Origin: Kitasatospora sp. NA04385
Lineage (GTDB): Bacteria > Actinomycetota > Actinomycetes > Streptomycetales > Streptomycetaceae
Reading direction: 5' to 3'
Assembly (NCBI RefSeq): GCF_013364235.1
Contig: NZ_CP054919.1
Location: 6,325,001-6,389,000 of the forward strand
Length of the DNA stretch: 64,000 bases
Positions 17,589 through 26,487 of this stretch are shown one piece after another. Under the pieces are notes generated by a model, which worked only from the letters and a program-made list of their open reading frames with translations, made no database searches and was not told the DNA's origin. Made by a program: the position numbers and the translations under genes. Positions within the stretch are counted from its first letter, which is position 1, and every line of letters starts with the position of its first letter.

Positions 17589-19151
17589 GTGTCCGATGCC
17601 GGGTCCACCATGCGCGACCAGTCCGAGGAGCTCCGAAGCCTGCTGGCGGATGTCCGGGCCGGAGACCGGAAGGCCACCGAGGCGCAGCACGCCAAGGGGA
17701 AGTTGACCGCGCGGGAGCGGATCGATCTGCTGTTGGACGAGGGTTCGTTCCACGAGGTGGAGCCGTTGCGGCGTCACCGGGCGCAGGGTTTCGGTCTGGA
17801 GGGGAAGAAGCCGCACACCGACGGTGTGATCGTGGGGTGGGGCACGGTGCACGGGCGCACGGTGTTCACCTATGCGCACGATTTCCGGATCTTCGGCGGT
17901 GCGCTGGGTGAGGCGCACGCGCAGAAGATCCACAAGATCATGGACATGGCCATCGCGGCGGGTGCGCCGCTGGTGTCGCTGAACGACGGCGCCGGCGCCC
18001 GCATCCAGGAGGGCGTCACCGCCCTGGCCGGCTACGGCGGCATCTTCCAGCGCAACACCCGCGCGAGCGGGGTGATCCCGCAGATCTCCGTGATGCTCGG
18101 CCCCTGCGCCGGCGGCGCCGCCTACAGCCCGGCGCTGACCGACTTCGTGTTCATGGTCCGCGAGACCTCGCAGATGTTCATCACCGGCCCCGACGTCGTG
18201 CAGGCCGTCACCGGCGAGAAGATCACCCAGAACGGCCTCGGCGGCGCCGACGTCCACTCCGCCGTCTCCGGCGTCTCCCACTTCGCCTACGACGACGAAC
18301 CCTCCTGCATCGAGGAAGTGCGCTACCTGCTCTCCCTCCTCCCGCAGAACAACCGCGAGATGCCCCCCGTCGTCGCCGCCGACGACCCCGTCGAGCGCCG
18401 CAACGACCCGCTGCTGACACTCGTCCCGGTCGACGGCAACCGCCCCTACGACATGCGCAAGGTGATCGAGGAGGTCGTCGACCACGGCGAGTTCCTCGAA
18501 GTCCACGAGCACTGGGCGGGCAACGTGCTGTGCGCGCTGGCCCGGCTCGGCGGCCGGACGGTCGGCCTGGTGGCCAGTCAGCCGCTGTCGCTGGCCGGGG
18601 TGCTGGACATCCACGCGAGCGAGAAGGCCGCCCGCTTCGTGCAGTTCTGCGACGCGTTCAACATCCCGCTGGTCACCCTGGTCGACGTGCCCGGCTTCCT
18701 GCCCGGCGTCGACCAGGAGCACGGCGGCATCATCCGGCACGGCGCCAAACTCCTCTACGCCTACTGCAACGCCACCGTGCCGCGGATCTCGCTGATCCTG
18801 CGCAAGGCCTACGGCGGCGCCTACATCGTGATGGACTCCCAGTCGATCGGCGCCGACCTCTCCTACGCCTGGCCCACCAACGAGATCGCCGTCATGGGCG
18901 CCGAAGGCGCCGCCAACGTGATCTTCCGCCGCGAGATCGCCGCCGCCGACGACCCGGACGCGGTGCGCGCCCAGCTGGTCAAGGAGTACACCGCCGAGCT
19001 GATGCACCCGTACTACGCGGCCGAACGCGGCCTGGTCGACGACGTCATCGACCCGGCCGAGACCCGGGCCGTGCTGGTCGCGGCGCTGGAGGTGCTGTCC
19101 GCCAAGCACGCGGTGCTGCCCAGCCGCAAGCACGGGAACCCGCCGCAGTGA
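17589..19151 (+). CDS. Acyl-CoA carboxylase beta (carboxyltransferase) subunit, PccB-like
   Basis: GTG 17589, nine bases after a G-rich Shine-Dalgarno site, gives 520 residues that align through most of their length with Streptomyces PccB/AccB: QHAKGKLTARERIDLLLDEG, NDGAGARIQEGV, GPCAGGAAYSPA, FITGPDVV and VPGFLPGVDQEHGGIIRHGA. It transfers the carboxyl group from biotin to propionyl- or acetyl-CoA. The key specificity residue (the PccB Asp422 region, MDSQSIGADL) was not resolved by eye. The biotinylated alpha subunit must be encoded elsewhere. The epsilon subunit follows with a 4-base overlap. It may supply malonyl- or methylmalonyl-CoA for an acyl part of the product. Confidence 0.95.
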   Translation: MSDAGSTMRDQSEELRSLLADVRAGDRKATEAQHAKGKLTARERIDLLLDEGSFHEVEPLRRHRAQGFGLEGKKPHTDGVIVGWGTVHGRTVFTYAHDFRIFGGALGEAHAQKIHKIMDMAIAAGAPLVSLNDGAGARIQEGVTALAGYGGIFQRNTRASGVIPQISVMLGPCAGGAAYSPALTDFVFMVRETSQMFITGPDVVQAVTGEKITQNGLGGADVHSAVSGVSHFAYDDEPSCIEEVRYLLSLLPQNNREMPPVVAADDPVERRNDPLLTLVPVDGNRPYDMRKVIEEVVDHGEFLEVHEHWAGNVLCALARLGGRTVGLVASQPLSLAGVLDIHASEKAARFVQFCDAFNIPLVTLVDVPGFLPGVDQEHGGIIRHGAKLLYAYCNATVPRISLILRKAYGGAYIVMDSQSIGADLSYAWPTNEIAVMGAEGAANVIFRREIAAADDPDAVRAQLVKEYTAELMHPYYAAERGLVDDVIDPAETRAVLVAALEVLSAKHAVLPSRKHGNPPQ

Positions 19152-19381
19152 GCGGGGCGGACCCGCTGCTGCGGGTGGTGCGCGGACGGCCGGACGACAC
19201 CGAACTGGCCGTGCTCGTCGCGGCTCTGACGGCGCGCCGCAGACCGGAGGCCGACGCGGCGGCCCGGCCGGTGCGGGCCGCCCGTTGGGAGCGGGCCGCG
19301 CCGCGGCGGGCGGGCGGGGGGCTGGCAGCTTCCTGTCCGCCCGCTTGGCCCGGTGGGGTCCTGGCGGTACCAACGATCTGA
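19148..19381 (+). CDS. Acyl-CoA carboxylase epsilon subunit
   Basis: This small gene overlaps the beta-subunit stop (GTGA) and encodes 77 residues. LLRVVRGRPDDTELAVLVA near the N-terminus is the AccE/PccE signature. The rest is Ala/Arg-rich, also usual. Epsilon subunits stabilise the alpha-beta complex. Its 3' end contains the cluster box and promoter of the SARP gene, so regulation and coding overlap here. Confidence 0.85.
   Translation: MSGADPLLRVVRGRPDDTELAVLVAALTARRRPEADAAARPVRAARWERAAPRRAGGGLAASCPPAWPGGVLAVPTI
19322..19373 (+). promoter_or_regulatory. Cluster-box promoter of the SARP gene
   Basis: CTGGCAGCTTCCTGTC (C of CAG at 19325), -35 TTGGCC, 17-bp spacer, -10 TACCAA (19368-19373) at +43. 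It lies inside the end of the epsilon-subunit gene. Confidence 0.55.
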
Positions 19382-19473
19382 CCCTAGCGAGACCGAAGAG
19401 CCGATGGCCGGCACCGGGGGGTGGTGCGGTGCAGTCGCGCGACCAGGGTGCCGGCCGCGCGAATGGATGTGTC

Positions 19474-21402
19474 ATGTTGCGCGCCAAGAAAACGAGGGGC
19501 GTCGAGCGGCCGAACACCCGGCAGACCGCACCCGACCTGGAGTTCCGGCTGCTCGGACCGGTCGAGGCGGTGGCCGGCGGCCGGGAGATCGGACTGGACG
19601 GCGCGAAACAGCGCTCCGTCCTGGCCGCGCTGTTGCTGTCCGACGGCCGGATGCTGCCCGACGAGAGACTGCGGGCCCTGATCTGGGGCTGGGACCCGCC
19701 GGCCAGTTGGACCGCCCAACTGCACACCTACGCCTCGCGGTTGCGCTGCCGGCTCGGCCCCCAGGTCGAACTGGCCCGGCGCGCCCCCGGCTACCGGCTG
19801 GACATCGGCCAGTGCCGGGTCGACCTGTACCAGTTCCGCGAGGGCGCCGAACTCGGCCGCCGGGCCCTGGCGGCCGGAGAGTACGCCCGCGCCGCCCGAC
19901 TGCTCTCCGGCGCGCTCGCGCACTGGCGCGGCACCCCGCTCACCGGGGCCACCGCCCAGCTCGCGGCGAAGGAACTGCCCGCGCTGGAGGAGGACCGCCT
20001 CGCCGCCCTGGAGGACCGGATCGAGGCCGACCTCGCCCTCGGCGGCCACCGGCGCGTCGTCGCCGAACTGCGCGGCCTGGTCGCCGAGCACCCCACCCGG
20101 GAGGGCCTGCGCGGACAGCTGATGGCCGCCCTGTACCGCTGCGACCGGCAGGGCGACGCTCTGGAGGTCTACGACCGGGGGCGGCGGCTGCTCGCCGAGG
20201 AGCTGGGCGTCTTCCCGGGCCCGACCCTGCAGGAACTGCACGGCCGGATCCTCACCAACACCCTGTCCGGCCCGGCCGCCGCCGAACGGCCCGCCGTCCG
20301 GCTGTCCGCCCCCTCCGCCCCGCCCGCCCCGCCCGGGCCGGTGCCCGGGCCCGGCGCGTGGGACGGGCTCGTCCCGGCGATGCTGCCGCCCGCCGCCGCC
20401 GACTTCACCGGACGCCGGGGCCACCTGGCCGCGCTGCGGGCCGCCGTGGTCGGCGGGCCACCGGGCCGCCGGGCCCGGTCCGGACGGCCCGTCGGCCCCG
20501 CCGGTCCGGTCGTGCTCACCGGCGGCGCCGGGTGCGGGAAGTCCGCGCTCGCCGTCCAGGCCGCGCACCTGGCCCGGTCCGCCTTCCCCGGCGGCGTGCT
20601 CTACGCGGACCTGCGCGGCCCCGGCGGCCCCGCCCGCGGCCCGGCCGGGGTGCTCCGTTCCTTCCTGCGCGCCCTCGGCGCGGACGGGCGCGAACTCCCT
20701 TCCGGCACCGATGAGTTGATCCTCCTCTACCGCAGCAGGCTGGCCGGGCGGAAGATCCTGGTGGTGCTGGACAACGCCCGCGACGAACGCTCCGTCCGCC
20801 CGCTGCTCACCCCCGACGCCTGCGGCCGCACCATCGTCACCAGCCGCTGCGCCCTGCCCACCATCGAGGGGGCGCAGCGCCTCCAGGTCGGCCCGCTGGA
20901 GTTCCCCGAGGCGTACCGGCTGCTCGTCGCGGCCGGACGGGAACGGGCCGGCGCCGACCCGGAAGCCACCGCCCGGATCGTCGAGTTCTGCGACCGGCTG
21001 CCGCTCGCCCTGCGGATCTGCGCGTCCCGGCTGGCCGCCCAGCCGCACTGGACGGCCGCCCGGCTGGCCGACCGGCTCGCCCCCGACGAACGCCGGCTGG
21101 ACGAACTGCGCCTGGGCGAACTGGACGTCCGGGCCACCCTGGCGGAGGACCTGCCGGGGCTCCGACCGGCCGTCCGCACCGCCCTGGGGGCACTGGCGAG
21201 GTCCGGCGCCGACAGCGTCACCCCGGCGGAGGCCGCCGGGGTGCTGCGCTGCTGCGAGCGGGAGGCCGAGGAGGCGCTGGAGCTGCTCACCGCGGCCCGG
21301 CTGCTGACCGTCGACCCGGGCCCGGCCGAACTGCGCTACCGGATGGCGTCGCTGGTCCGCCTGGTGGTCCGGGAGCAGCCGGCCGCCGCGCTCGCGGCCT
21401 GA
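19474..21402 (+). CDS. SARP-family regulator with NB-ARC-type ATPase domain
   Basis: From ATG 19474 the protein has 642 residues. Residues about 15-110 form the OmpR-like winged helix (LEFRLLGPVEAV, LLLSDGRMLPDERL). Residues 115-270 form the bacterial transcriptional activation domain (ELGRRAL to ELGVFPGPTLQELH). After a Pro/Ala linker comes an NB-ARC-like domain with Walker A GGAGCGKSALA and ILVVLDNARD. The TPR tail of large SARPs is missing, so it is medium-sized. SARPs activate pathway genes by binding direct repeats with 11-bp periodicity; the cluster box has such a period. GTG 19429, with a G-rich upstream run, is an alternative start. Confidence 0.93.
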   Translation: MLRAKKTRGVERPNTRQTAPDLEFRLLGPVEAVAGGREIGLDGAKQRSVLAALLLSDGRMLPDERLRALIWGWDPPASWTAQLHTYASRLRCRLGPQVELARRAPGYRLDIGQCRVDLYQFREGAELGRRALAAGEYARAARLLSGALAHWRGTPLTGATAQLAAKELPALEEDRLAALEDRIEADLALGGHRRVVAELRGLVAEHPTREGLRGQLMAALYRCDRQGDALEVYDRGRRLLAEELGVFPGPTLQELHGRILTNTLSGPAAAERPAVRLSAPSAPPAPPGPVPGPGAWDGLVPAMLPPAAADFTGRRGHLAALRAAVVGGPPGRRARSGRPVGPAGPVVLTGGAGCGKSALAVQAAHLARSAFPGGVLYADLRGPGGPARGPAGVLRSFLRALGADGRELPSGTDELILLYRSRLAGRKILVVLDNARDERSVRPLLTPDACGRTIVTSRCALPTIEGAQRLQVGPLEFPEAYRLLVAAGRERAGADPEATARIVEFCDRLPLALRICASRLAAQPHWTAARLADRLAPDERRLDELRLGELDVRATLAEDLPGLRPAVRTALGALARSGADSVTPAEAAGVLRCCEREAEEALELLTAARLLTVDPGPAELRYRMASLVRLVVREQPAAALAA

Positions 21403-21437
21403 GCGGACGGCTGCCCCCGGGCGGGGTCGCGGCAGGG

Positions 21438-21587
21438 TCAGCCGCAGCCGCCGGCGTGGCCGAAGTCCAGGCTGCGGGCGGGCATCGGCGCGGTCGCGGC
21501 CAGCAGTTCCGGGTCGGCGAGGAGCAGTTCGAGGTCGAGGTGCTCCGGGCCGTCCTGGACGGCGGCGGGGTCGGTGGTGGTCTCCAT
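21438..21587 (-). CDS. 49-residue peptide with LDLELL leader-like part and GGCG tail
   Basis: ATG 21587 is preceded on the minus strand by GGAGGAACC, an excellent ribosome site, and the frame ends at 21438. The N-terminal part is acidic and Leu-rich (EHLDLELLLADPELLAA). A short spacer APMPARS is followed by the tail LDFGHAGGCG with the only Cys next to last. Leader-like acidic helix plus Gly/Cys/His-rich core resembles a RiPP precursor, but no lanthionine, cyclodehydratase or radical-SAM gene lies in the window. It closes an operon with the SnoaL-like, reductase and A-PCP-TE genes. A scaffold or carrier peptide is another possibility. Function unknown. Confidence 0.7.
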   Translation of the reverse strand: METTTDPAAVQDGPEHLDLELLLADPELLAATAPMPARSLDFGHAGGCG

Positions 21588-21676
21588 GGTTCCTCCGGTT
21601 CTCTGCGGGTCTCTCTACGGGGTCTCGCTGGCGGGGTCTTCGGTCCTCGGCGGTGCCGGGACCGCCCGGCGGTGGG

Positions 21677-22105
21677 TCAGCCGTCGATCAGCCGGGCGAA
21701 CGCGACGGTGTCGAACACGTCCTCCATCCGGACGGCCAGCCCGTCCCGGAAGGTCCAGGAGTGCACGAAGGACAGGTTCTCGGTGCGGCCGCCCAGCGAG
21801 GTGACGTCGCGGACGCCGAACACCACCACCCGGTCCCCGGAGTGCAGGAACTCCCGCGGCTCCAGCCGCATCCCGCCCAGGACGGACGGGACCCGGCCGA
21901 GGAACTCCCGGACGCCCCGGTGGCCGTGCTTGGTGCCGCCGAGGCCGTACCCGGCCAGGCCCTCGGGGTGGACCCACTCGATCTCCGGGTCCATGGTGGC
22001 CAGCAGCGCGGCCACGTCCCGGTCGTGGAAGGCGCGGTAGGCGGCGCGGACGGCCGCGAGGTTGTCGTGCGCGACGGGCGCGGGGACGGGTGTGGGAACG
22101 GGCAT
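21677..22105 (-). CDS. SnoaL-like/NTF2-fold protein
   Basis: The 142-residue protein has the SnoaL/NTF2 pattern: AAYRAFHDRDVAALLATMDPEIEWVHPEG, then REFLGRVP and SWTFRDGLAVRMEDVFD. Members act as cyclases, hydroxylases or isomerases in polyketide pathways, and many remain uncharacterised. It starts 13 bases after the reductase stop. The first residues are a Pro/Val repeat (PVPTPVPAPV). Which reaction it performs cannot be told. Confidence 0.85.
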   Translation of the reverse strand: MPVPTPVPAPVAHDNLAAVRAAYRAFHDRDVAALLATMDPEIEWVHPEGLAGYGLGGTKHGHRGVREFLGRVPSVLGGMRLEPREFLHSGDRVVVFGVRDVTSLGGRTENLSFVHSWTFRDGLAVRMEDVFDTVAFARLIDG

Positions 22106-22118
22106 GGGGACGGGCTCC

Positions 22119-23114
22119 TCAGCGGGGGACGGGGTCGAGGCGGGCGGCCCCGGCGGGCGCGGGCGCGGCGGCGGGCGCGGGCGTCAGGTGCTCGGGCCGC
22201 AGGTGGTCGGGGTGCAGCGCCTCCAGCGTCCGGCGGATGCCCTCGCGCCAGTCGACCAGGCACGGGCCGGTCAGACGGCGGCGCAGCGCCGGGTCGAACC
22301 GGTAGGTCTCCCGGGTGACCGCACTGGGCTCCAGCAGCGCGGGCACCCCGGTCAGCTCCTCCAGGTGCCGCAGGCAGTCGGTGATCCCGACCGCCTCGTC
22401 CCCGCCCCAGTTGACCAGGGTCGCGGGCACCGAGGCGGCCTCCCACAGCGCCGGCACCTGCCGGACGATGTCGTCGGTGTGGATCGGGGAGCACCAGTTC
22501 TGGCCCTCCAGCGGGACGGGCACCGGCTGCCCGGCCAGCATCCGCCGGAAGTACAGCATCGGCACGCCGCCGTAACCCCCGGGCCCGTAGGCGATGTTGA
22601 GCCGGGCGATGGTGGTGGGCAGCCCGAGCACCCGGGCCAGCGCGCGGACCGCGCCCTCGGTGGCGATCTTGCCGACCGGGTAGGCGGGCAGCCAGTCCGC
22701 GACGCCGTCCACCGGGTCGTCCTCGGTGTAGGCGTGGTCGAGGGTCTGCCGGGCGTACAGCGCGCCGGTCGACACGTACAGGAAGGACTCGGCGGAGCGG
22801 CAGTGCGCCATCAGCCGGCCGGTGGCGGTGGTGTTGACGTGCACCGTCCGGTTGAAGTCGCCGTCGTCGCCGCGCCGCACCGCCGAGTGGACGACGTGGG
22901 TGAAGTCTTCCGGCAGGCCCGCGTAGGCGCCGTCCGAGTCGTCCTCCATGTCCCACCGCCAGGTGGTGACGCCCCGGGCGCGCAGCTGCTCCTCGACGCC
23001 GGGGGTGCCGAAGCGGCCCAGGCACCACACCTCGTTGTGCTCGGCCAGCGCCTCCGCCACCGGCCGGGCGACCTGCCCGGTGCCGCCGGTCACCAGGATC
23101 TTCTTGCCCCTCAC
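22119..23114 (-). CDS. NAD-dependent epimerase/reductase (extended SDR)
   Basis: The 331-residue protein starts with a Rossmann motif [11 protein letters not shown], then [11 protein letters not shown] and the catalytic YPVGK (YxxxK), and AYGPGGYGG later. It fits the extended SDR family that includes sugar epimerases and ketoreductases. The GTG start overlaps the A-PCP-TE stop (GTGA), so it is probably translationally coupled and acts on the product of that synthetase. The last 40 residues are an Ala/Pro tail. Confidence 0.88.
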   Translation of the reverse strand: MRGKKILVTGGTGQVARPVAEALAEHNEVWCLGRFGTPGVEEQLRARGVTTWRWDMEDDSDGAYAGLPEDFTHVVHSAVRRGDDGDFNRTVHVNTTATGRLMAHCRSAESFLYVSTGALYARQTLDHAYTEDDPVDGVADWLPAYPVGKIATEGAVRALARVLGLPTTIARLNIAYGPGGYGGVPMLYFRRMLAGQPVPVPLEGQNWCSPIHTDDIVRQVPALWEAASVPATLVNWGGDEAVGITDCLRHLEELTGVPALLEPSAVTRETYRFDPALRRRLTGPCLVDWREGIRRTLEALHPDHLRPEHLTPAPAAAPAPAGAARLDPVPR

Positions 23115-25870
23115 GCGTCCGCCCCCATCGCCCGGTCCAGTTCCTCGCGCAGGATCGCCTGGAAGGCCGCCACGTGCTGCGGGCCCATCAGGGTGTAGTG
23201 CTCGCCCGGCACCGCCACGTACCGGGTGTCCTCCTCGGTGAAGTCGTCCCAGCGGCGCAGCTCCTTCTCCAGCCAGTCGGCCCTGGTGCCGCGCAGCGGC
23301 TCGGCGTGGAAGACCGTCATCGCGCGGACCGTGCCCTCCGGCCGGTACGAGCGGCCCAGGTCGGTGAGCCGGTCGGCGAGGTCGGCCCAGTTGGCGAACC
23401 GCTCCCGGTCCAGGTCGAGTTCGGCGATCCGGGCGGGCGGCGCGAGGGCCAGCAGCCGGTCGATCTGCTCGTCCTGCGGCAGGCCGCGCAGCTGCCCGGG
23501 CAGCTCCCCGGCCTGCCGCTTGTCGACCAGCGCCAGGAAGAAGGCCAGGTTGACGGCGGTCTCGACGAAGTCCAGCTCGTCCATCCGGTACTTGATGTGC
23601 GGCGGCAGGTTGAAGCTGCCCAGGAAGCCGACCCGCTCGCCCGCCCGCTCCAGCTGCTTGGCGATCTCGAAGGCCACCGCGGCGCCGAAGGAGTACCCGG
23701 CGAGGGCGTACGGGCCGTGCGGCTGCCGGGCCCGGATCGCCGCCACGTAGCTGTCGACCATTTCTTCGAAGGTCCGGAACGGCTTCTCGCCCTCGTTGAA
23801 GCCGCGGGCCCGCAGCGCGTGGAACGGCCGCTCCCCGACGAAGTACCGGGCCAGGTTGACGAAGACCAGCACCTCGCCGACCCCCGGGTGGACGCAGAAC
23901 AGCGGCGTGCGGTCGCCACCGGTCTGCATCGGCACCACCGGGTCGTACGCCGTCTCACCCAGCCCCCGCGGCTGGGTGAGACGGCTCGCCAGCGAGCGCA
24001 CGGTCGGCGCGTTCAGCAGGGTGATCACCGGCAGGTCCGCGACGCCGAGGCGGGCCGTGATCCGGCCGCGCAGCCGCAGGATGTCCAGCGAGGTGCCGCC
24101 CAGGTCGAAGAAGCTCGCGGTGGCGCTGATCCGCTCCGGCGCGGTGTCGAACAGCTCGGCGTAGATCTCCGCCAGCGCCGTCTCCACCTCCCCCTGCGGG
24201 GCGCTGTGCCCGCCGAGGTGGAGTTCGGTCAGCTCCTCGGCCGCGCGCAGCTCCCGCTCGTACCCGCCGGACTCCAGGCGCCGGCGCATCAGCGAGCGCT
24301 GGATCTTGCCCAGGCTGGTCTTCGGGAAGGCCTCCAGCGGCAGCGGCAGCACCAGGGCCGGCCGGAACCCCCAGGTCATCACGGTGCTGCTGCGGACCGC
24401 CACCATCGCCCGGTAGCGCCCCGCGGCGTCCTCCTCGGGCAGCGGGCAGTGGAAGGCCACCACCAGCTGCTCGGTGTCGCCGCCCGGGCGGACCGGGAAC
24501 GCGGCGACGTACGAGGGGCTGACCCCGTCCAGGCGCTCCAGCACGCTCTCCAGCTCGTGGCTGAAGTAGTTGACCCCGTTGACGATCACGCTGTCCTTGC
24601 TGCGCCCGACCAGGGTGAGCCGCCCCCCGTCGATCCGGCCCAGGTCGCCGCTGCGGAACCAGCCGTCGGCGGTGAACGCCGCCGCGGTCGCCGCCGCGTC
24701 GTTGTGGTACCCGGAGGTGATCATCGGGCCGGTCAGCTGGAGCTCGCCGACCTCGCCCTCGGGCAGCGCGCGGTCCGCGGGGTCGGCGACCCGGATCCGC
24801 AGCCCCGCCACCGGCGTGCCCAGGTCGGCGAACTCCCGGCCCCCGTCGCCCTCCGGGAAGGCGAGCGAGTAGACGCTGCCCGCGCAGGTCTCGGTCATCC
24901 CGAAGGCCGGCCACAGCGCCGCCGGGTCCAGGCCGTACGGGGCGTAGTGCGCCAGGAAGGCCCGGCCGGTCGCGCGGACCACGGCCTCGCCGCCGCTGAC
25001 GATGTGCCGCAGCCGGGACAGGTCCAGCCCCGCCAGGTCGACCGCCGGGAGCCGCTCGGCGGCCGAGACCAGCAGGCCGAGCAGGAAGTTGGGGGTGAAG
25101 GTCATCGTCACGCCGTGCTCGGAGGCCAGCCGGAGGAACTCCAGCGGCTCCCCGAGCACCGTCCCCGGCTGCACGTGCACCTGGCGGCAGCCCGCCCACA
25201 GCGGCAGCAGGTGGCACTCCAGCAGCGCGGCGACGTGGTCGAAGGACACCCAGTTCATCGAGGTGTCGGCGGGGGTGAGCCGGTGGTAGCCGTTCTTCCC
25301 GGCCATCGACGCCAGCAGGTTGGCGTGGCTGAGCCTGACCGCCTTGGGCAGGCCGGTCGACCCCGAGGTCAGCACCAGTACGGCGTCGTCCTCCGGCGCG
25401 GCCCGGTGCACCGGCTCCGCGGCGGGGTCGCCGCCGGTCGGCAGCAGTCCGTCGACGGTGGCCACCACCAGGCCCGGCACCTCGGGCAGCTCCCGGGCCA
25501 GTTCCCCGTCGGTGACCACCAGCGGCCCGTCCAGCAGGTCCCGGACGTGGGCGAGTTGCGCCGCCCAGCGCTCCCGGTCGGTGCGCACCGGCGTCATCGG
25601 GCACGGGACGAAACCGCCGAGCTGCGCGGCCCAGAACGCGGTCAGGAACTGCGCCTGGTCCTCCAGCAGCAGAACCACCTTGTCCTGCGGCCGCAGCCCG
25701 CGGGCCCGCAGCCCGGCCAGCAGCCGGCGTGCCTCGTACAGGAGTTGGACGTGGCTCTGCTCCCGGTGATCGGAGCCCGCGCCGCCGGAGCAGTAGCGGA
25801 TGCCGTTCTCCGGCTGCTGCTCGGCGGCTCCGAGCAGCAGGTCGACGCTGGTGCGCGGGGGGTTCGTCAT
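23111..25870 (-). CDS. Free-standing A-PCP-TE synthetase (atromentin/polyporic-acid type)
   Basis: ATG 25870 has GGAG upstream; the protein has 919 residues. The adenylation domain (1 to about 555) has [11 protein letters not shown], and its [10 protein letters not shown]...CRQVHV segment is the pattern I know from fungal atromentin synthetases, bacterial p-terphenyl enzymes and some polyketide loading ligases. The A10 lysine is in [10 protein letters not shown]. The carrier protein has LGGTSLD (Ser594). The thioesterase has GYSFG (Ser727) and GEHYTLM. No condensation domain exists. It may join two aryl-keto acids or activate one acid and hand it over. Upstream CCAATG-free DNA gives no SD other than GGAG. 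Confidence 0.9.
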   Translation of the reverse strand: MTNPPRTSVDLLLGAAEQQPENGIRYCSGGAGSDHREQSHVQLLYEARRLLAGLRARGLRPQDKVVLLLEDQAQFLTAFWAAQLGGFVPCPMTPVRTDRERWAAQLAHVRDLLDGPLVVTDGELARELPEVPGLVVATVDGLLPTGGDPAAEPVHRAAPEDDAVLVLTSGSTGLPKAVRLSHANLLASMAGKNGYHRLTPADTSMNWVSFDHVAALLECHLLPLWAGCRQVHVQPGTVLGEPLEFLRLASEHGVTMTFTPNFLLGLLVSAAERLPAVDLAGLDLSRLRHIVSGGEAVVRATGRAFLAHYAPYGLDPAALWPAFGMTETCAGSVYSLAFPEGDGGREFADLGTPVAGLRIRVADPADRALPEGEVGELQLTGPMITSGYHNDAAATAAAFTADGWFRSGDLGRIDGGRLTLVGRSKDSVIVNGVNYFSHELESVLERLDGVSPSYVAAFPVRPGGDTEQLVVAFHCPLPEEDAAGRYRAMVAVRSSTVMTWGFRPALVLPLPLEAFPKTSLGKIQRSLMRRRLESGGYERELRAAEELTELHLGGHSAPQGEVETALAEIYAELFDTAPERISATASFFDLGGTSLDILRLRGRITARLGVADLPVITLLNAPTVRSLASRLTQPRGLGETAYDPVVPMQTGGDRTPLFCVHPGVGEVLVFVNLARYFVGERPFHALRARGFNEGEKPFRTFEEMVDSYVAAIRARQPHGPYALAGYSFGAAVAFEIAKQLERAGERVGFLGSFNLPPHIKYRMDELDFVETAVNLAFFLALVDKRQAGELPGQLRGLPQDEQIDRLLALAPPARIAELDLDRERFANWADLADRLTDLGRSYRPEGTVRAMTVFHAEPLRGTRADWLEKELRRWDDFTEEDTRYVAVPGEHYTLMGPQHVAAFQAILREELDRAMGADA

Positions 25871-26487
25871 GGTTGCTCCATCGCGTGGCTCTCGTGGTAC
25901 CCGGCTGGCGGGTGGGGAAGGAGGCCCTCGTCCGAACGGGCGGGGGAGGAGGTGAACCATCGGGCCGGGGAAGCTGTGGGGCCCTCGGTGACCACCGGGG
26001 CTGCTGTGGTGAAACGGTAGGTGCGGCCCACCTGGTGGGACAGCCGGTGGCCTGAAGAAGACGCGCGTCCGTTACGGCTGGTCACGGCAGTGCGGCGCAG
26101 GGTGCCGGAAGCGGAGGGCGGGGGCACTGCTTGGGCGGCTGCTCGGCATCTTGCTGTCGCGATGGTGTCGGGCCCTCCATCGAGCTGATGTTCTGTTATA
26201 TGGGCCGTGCGGCACGCGATCTGACGGAGCGTCCGCCGGTTCGCCGGGGTCGGTGCCGCGCCGGTGGCACCCGGCGGCCGGGCTGTCGGTGGCGGCGGGC
26301 AGGATGAGCGGGGCGAAAGGAGTTTCGTTGACCGGGACCGGCCGTCGAACTAGGGTGTGAGTGATCTCTGTTCCATTTGTGCGCCTCCCATCGAAGGGGT
26401 TTTCGCCCCGGACGGCAGGGGCTTCCGGTCGTTCCGGAACGTGCACAAACGGATAAGCGCGGGATGGATCAACGGGGGCAGGACATC
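25871..26487. other. 617-bp divergent control region
   Basis: No gene is seen between the divergent A-PCP-TE and regulator genes. On the minus strand TACCGT (26014-26019) is a possible -10 for the synthetase operon. On the plus strand a weak cluster box (GGCATCTTGCTGTC, CA at 26147) is followed by TATATG near 26197, and a canonical promoter lies at 26328-26356. The stretch is less GC-rich than its surroundings near 26180-26210 and 26470-26560. Confidence 0.5.
26328..26356 (+). promoter_or_regulatory. Canonical sigma-70-type promoter of the regulator pair
   Basis: TTGACC (26328-26333), a 17-bp spacer and TAGGGT (26351-26356) form a near-consensus housekeeping promoter about 130 bp before the regulator start. 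Confidence 0.7.

Noticed and set aside
18530-19147. Long frame joined to the epsilon subunit
   Set aside because: It is the shadow of the carboxylase gene; the real gene starts at GTG 19148 in the overlap.
21403-21437. Terminator between SARP and the small peptide gene
   Set aside because: Only a weak imperfect stem is visible.
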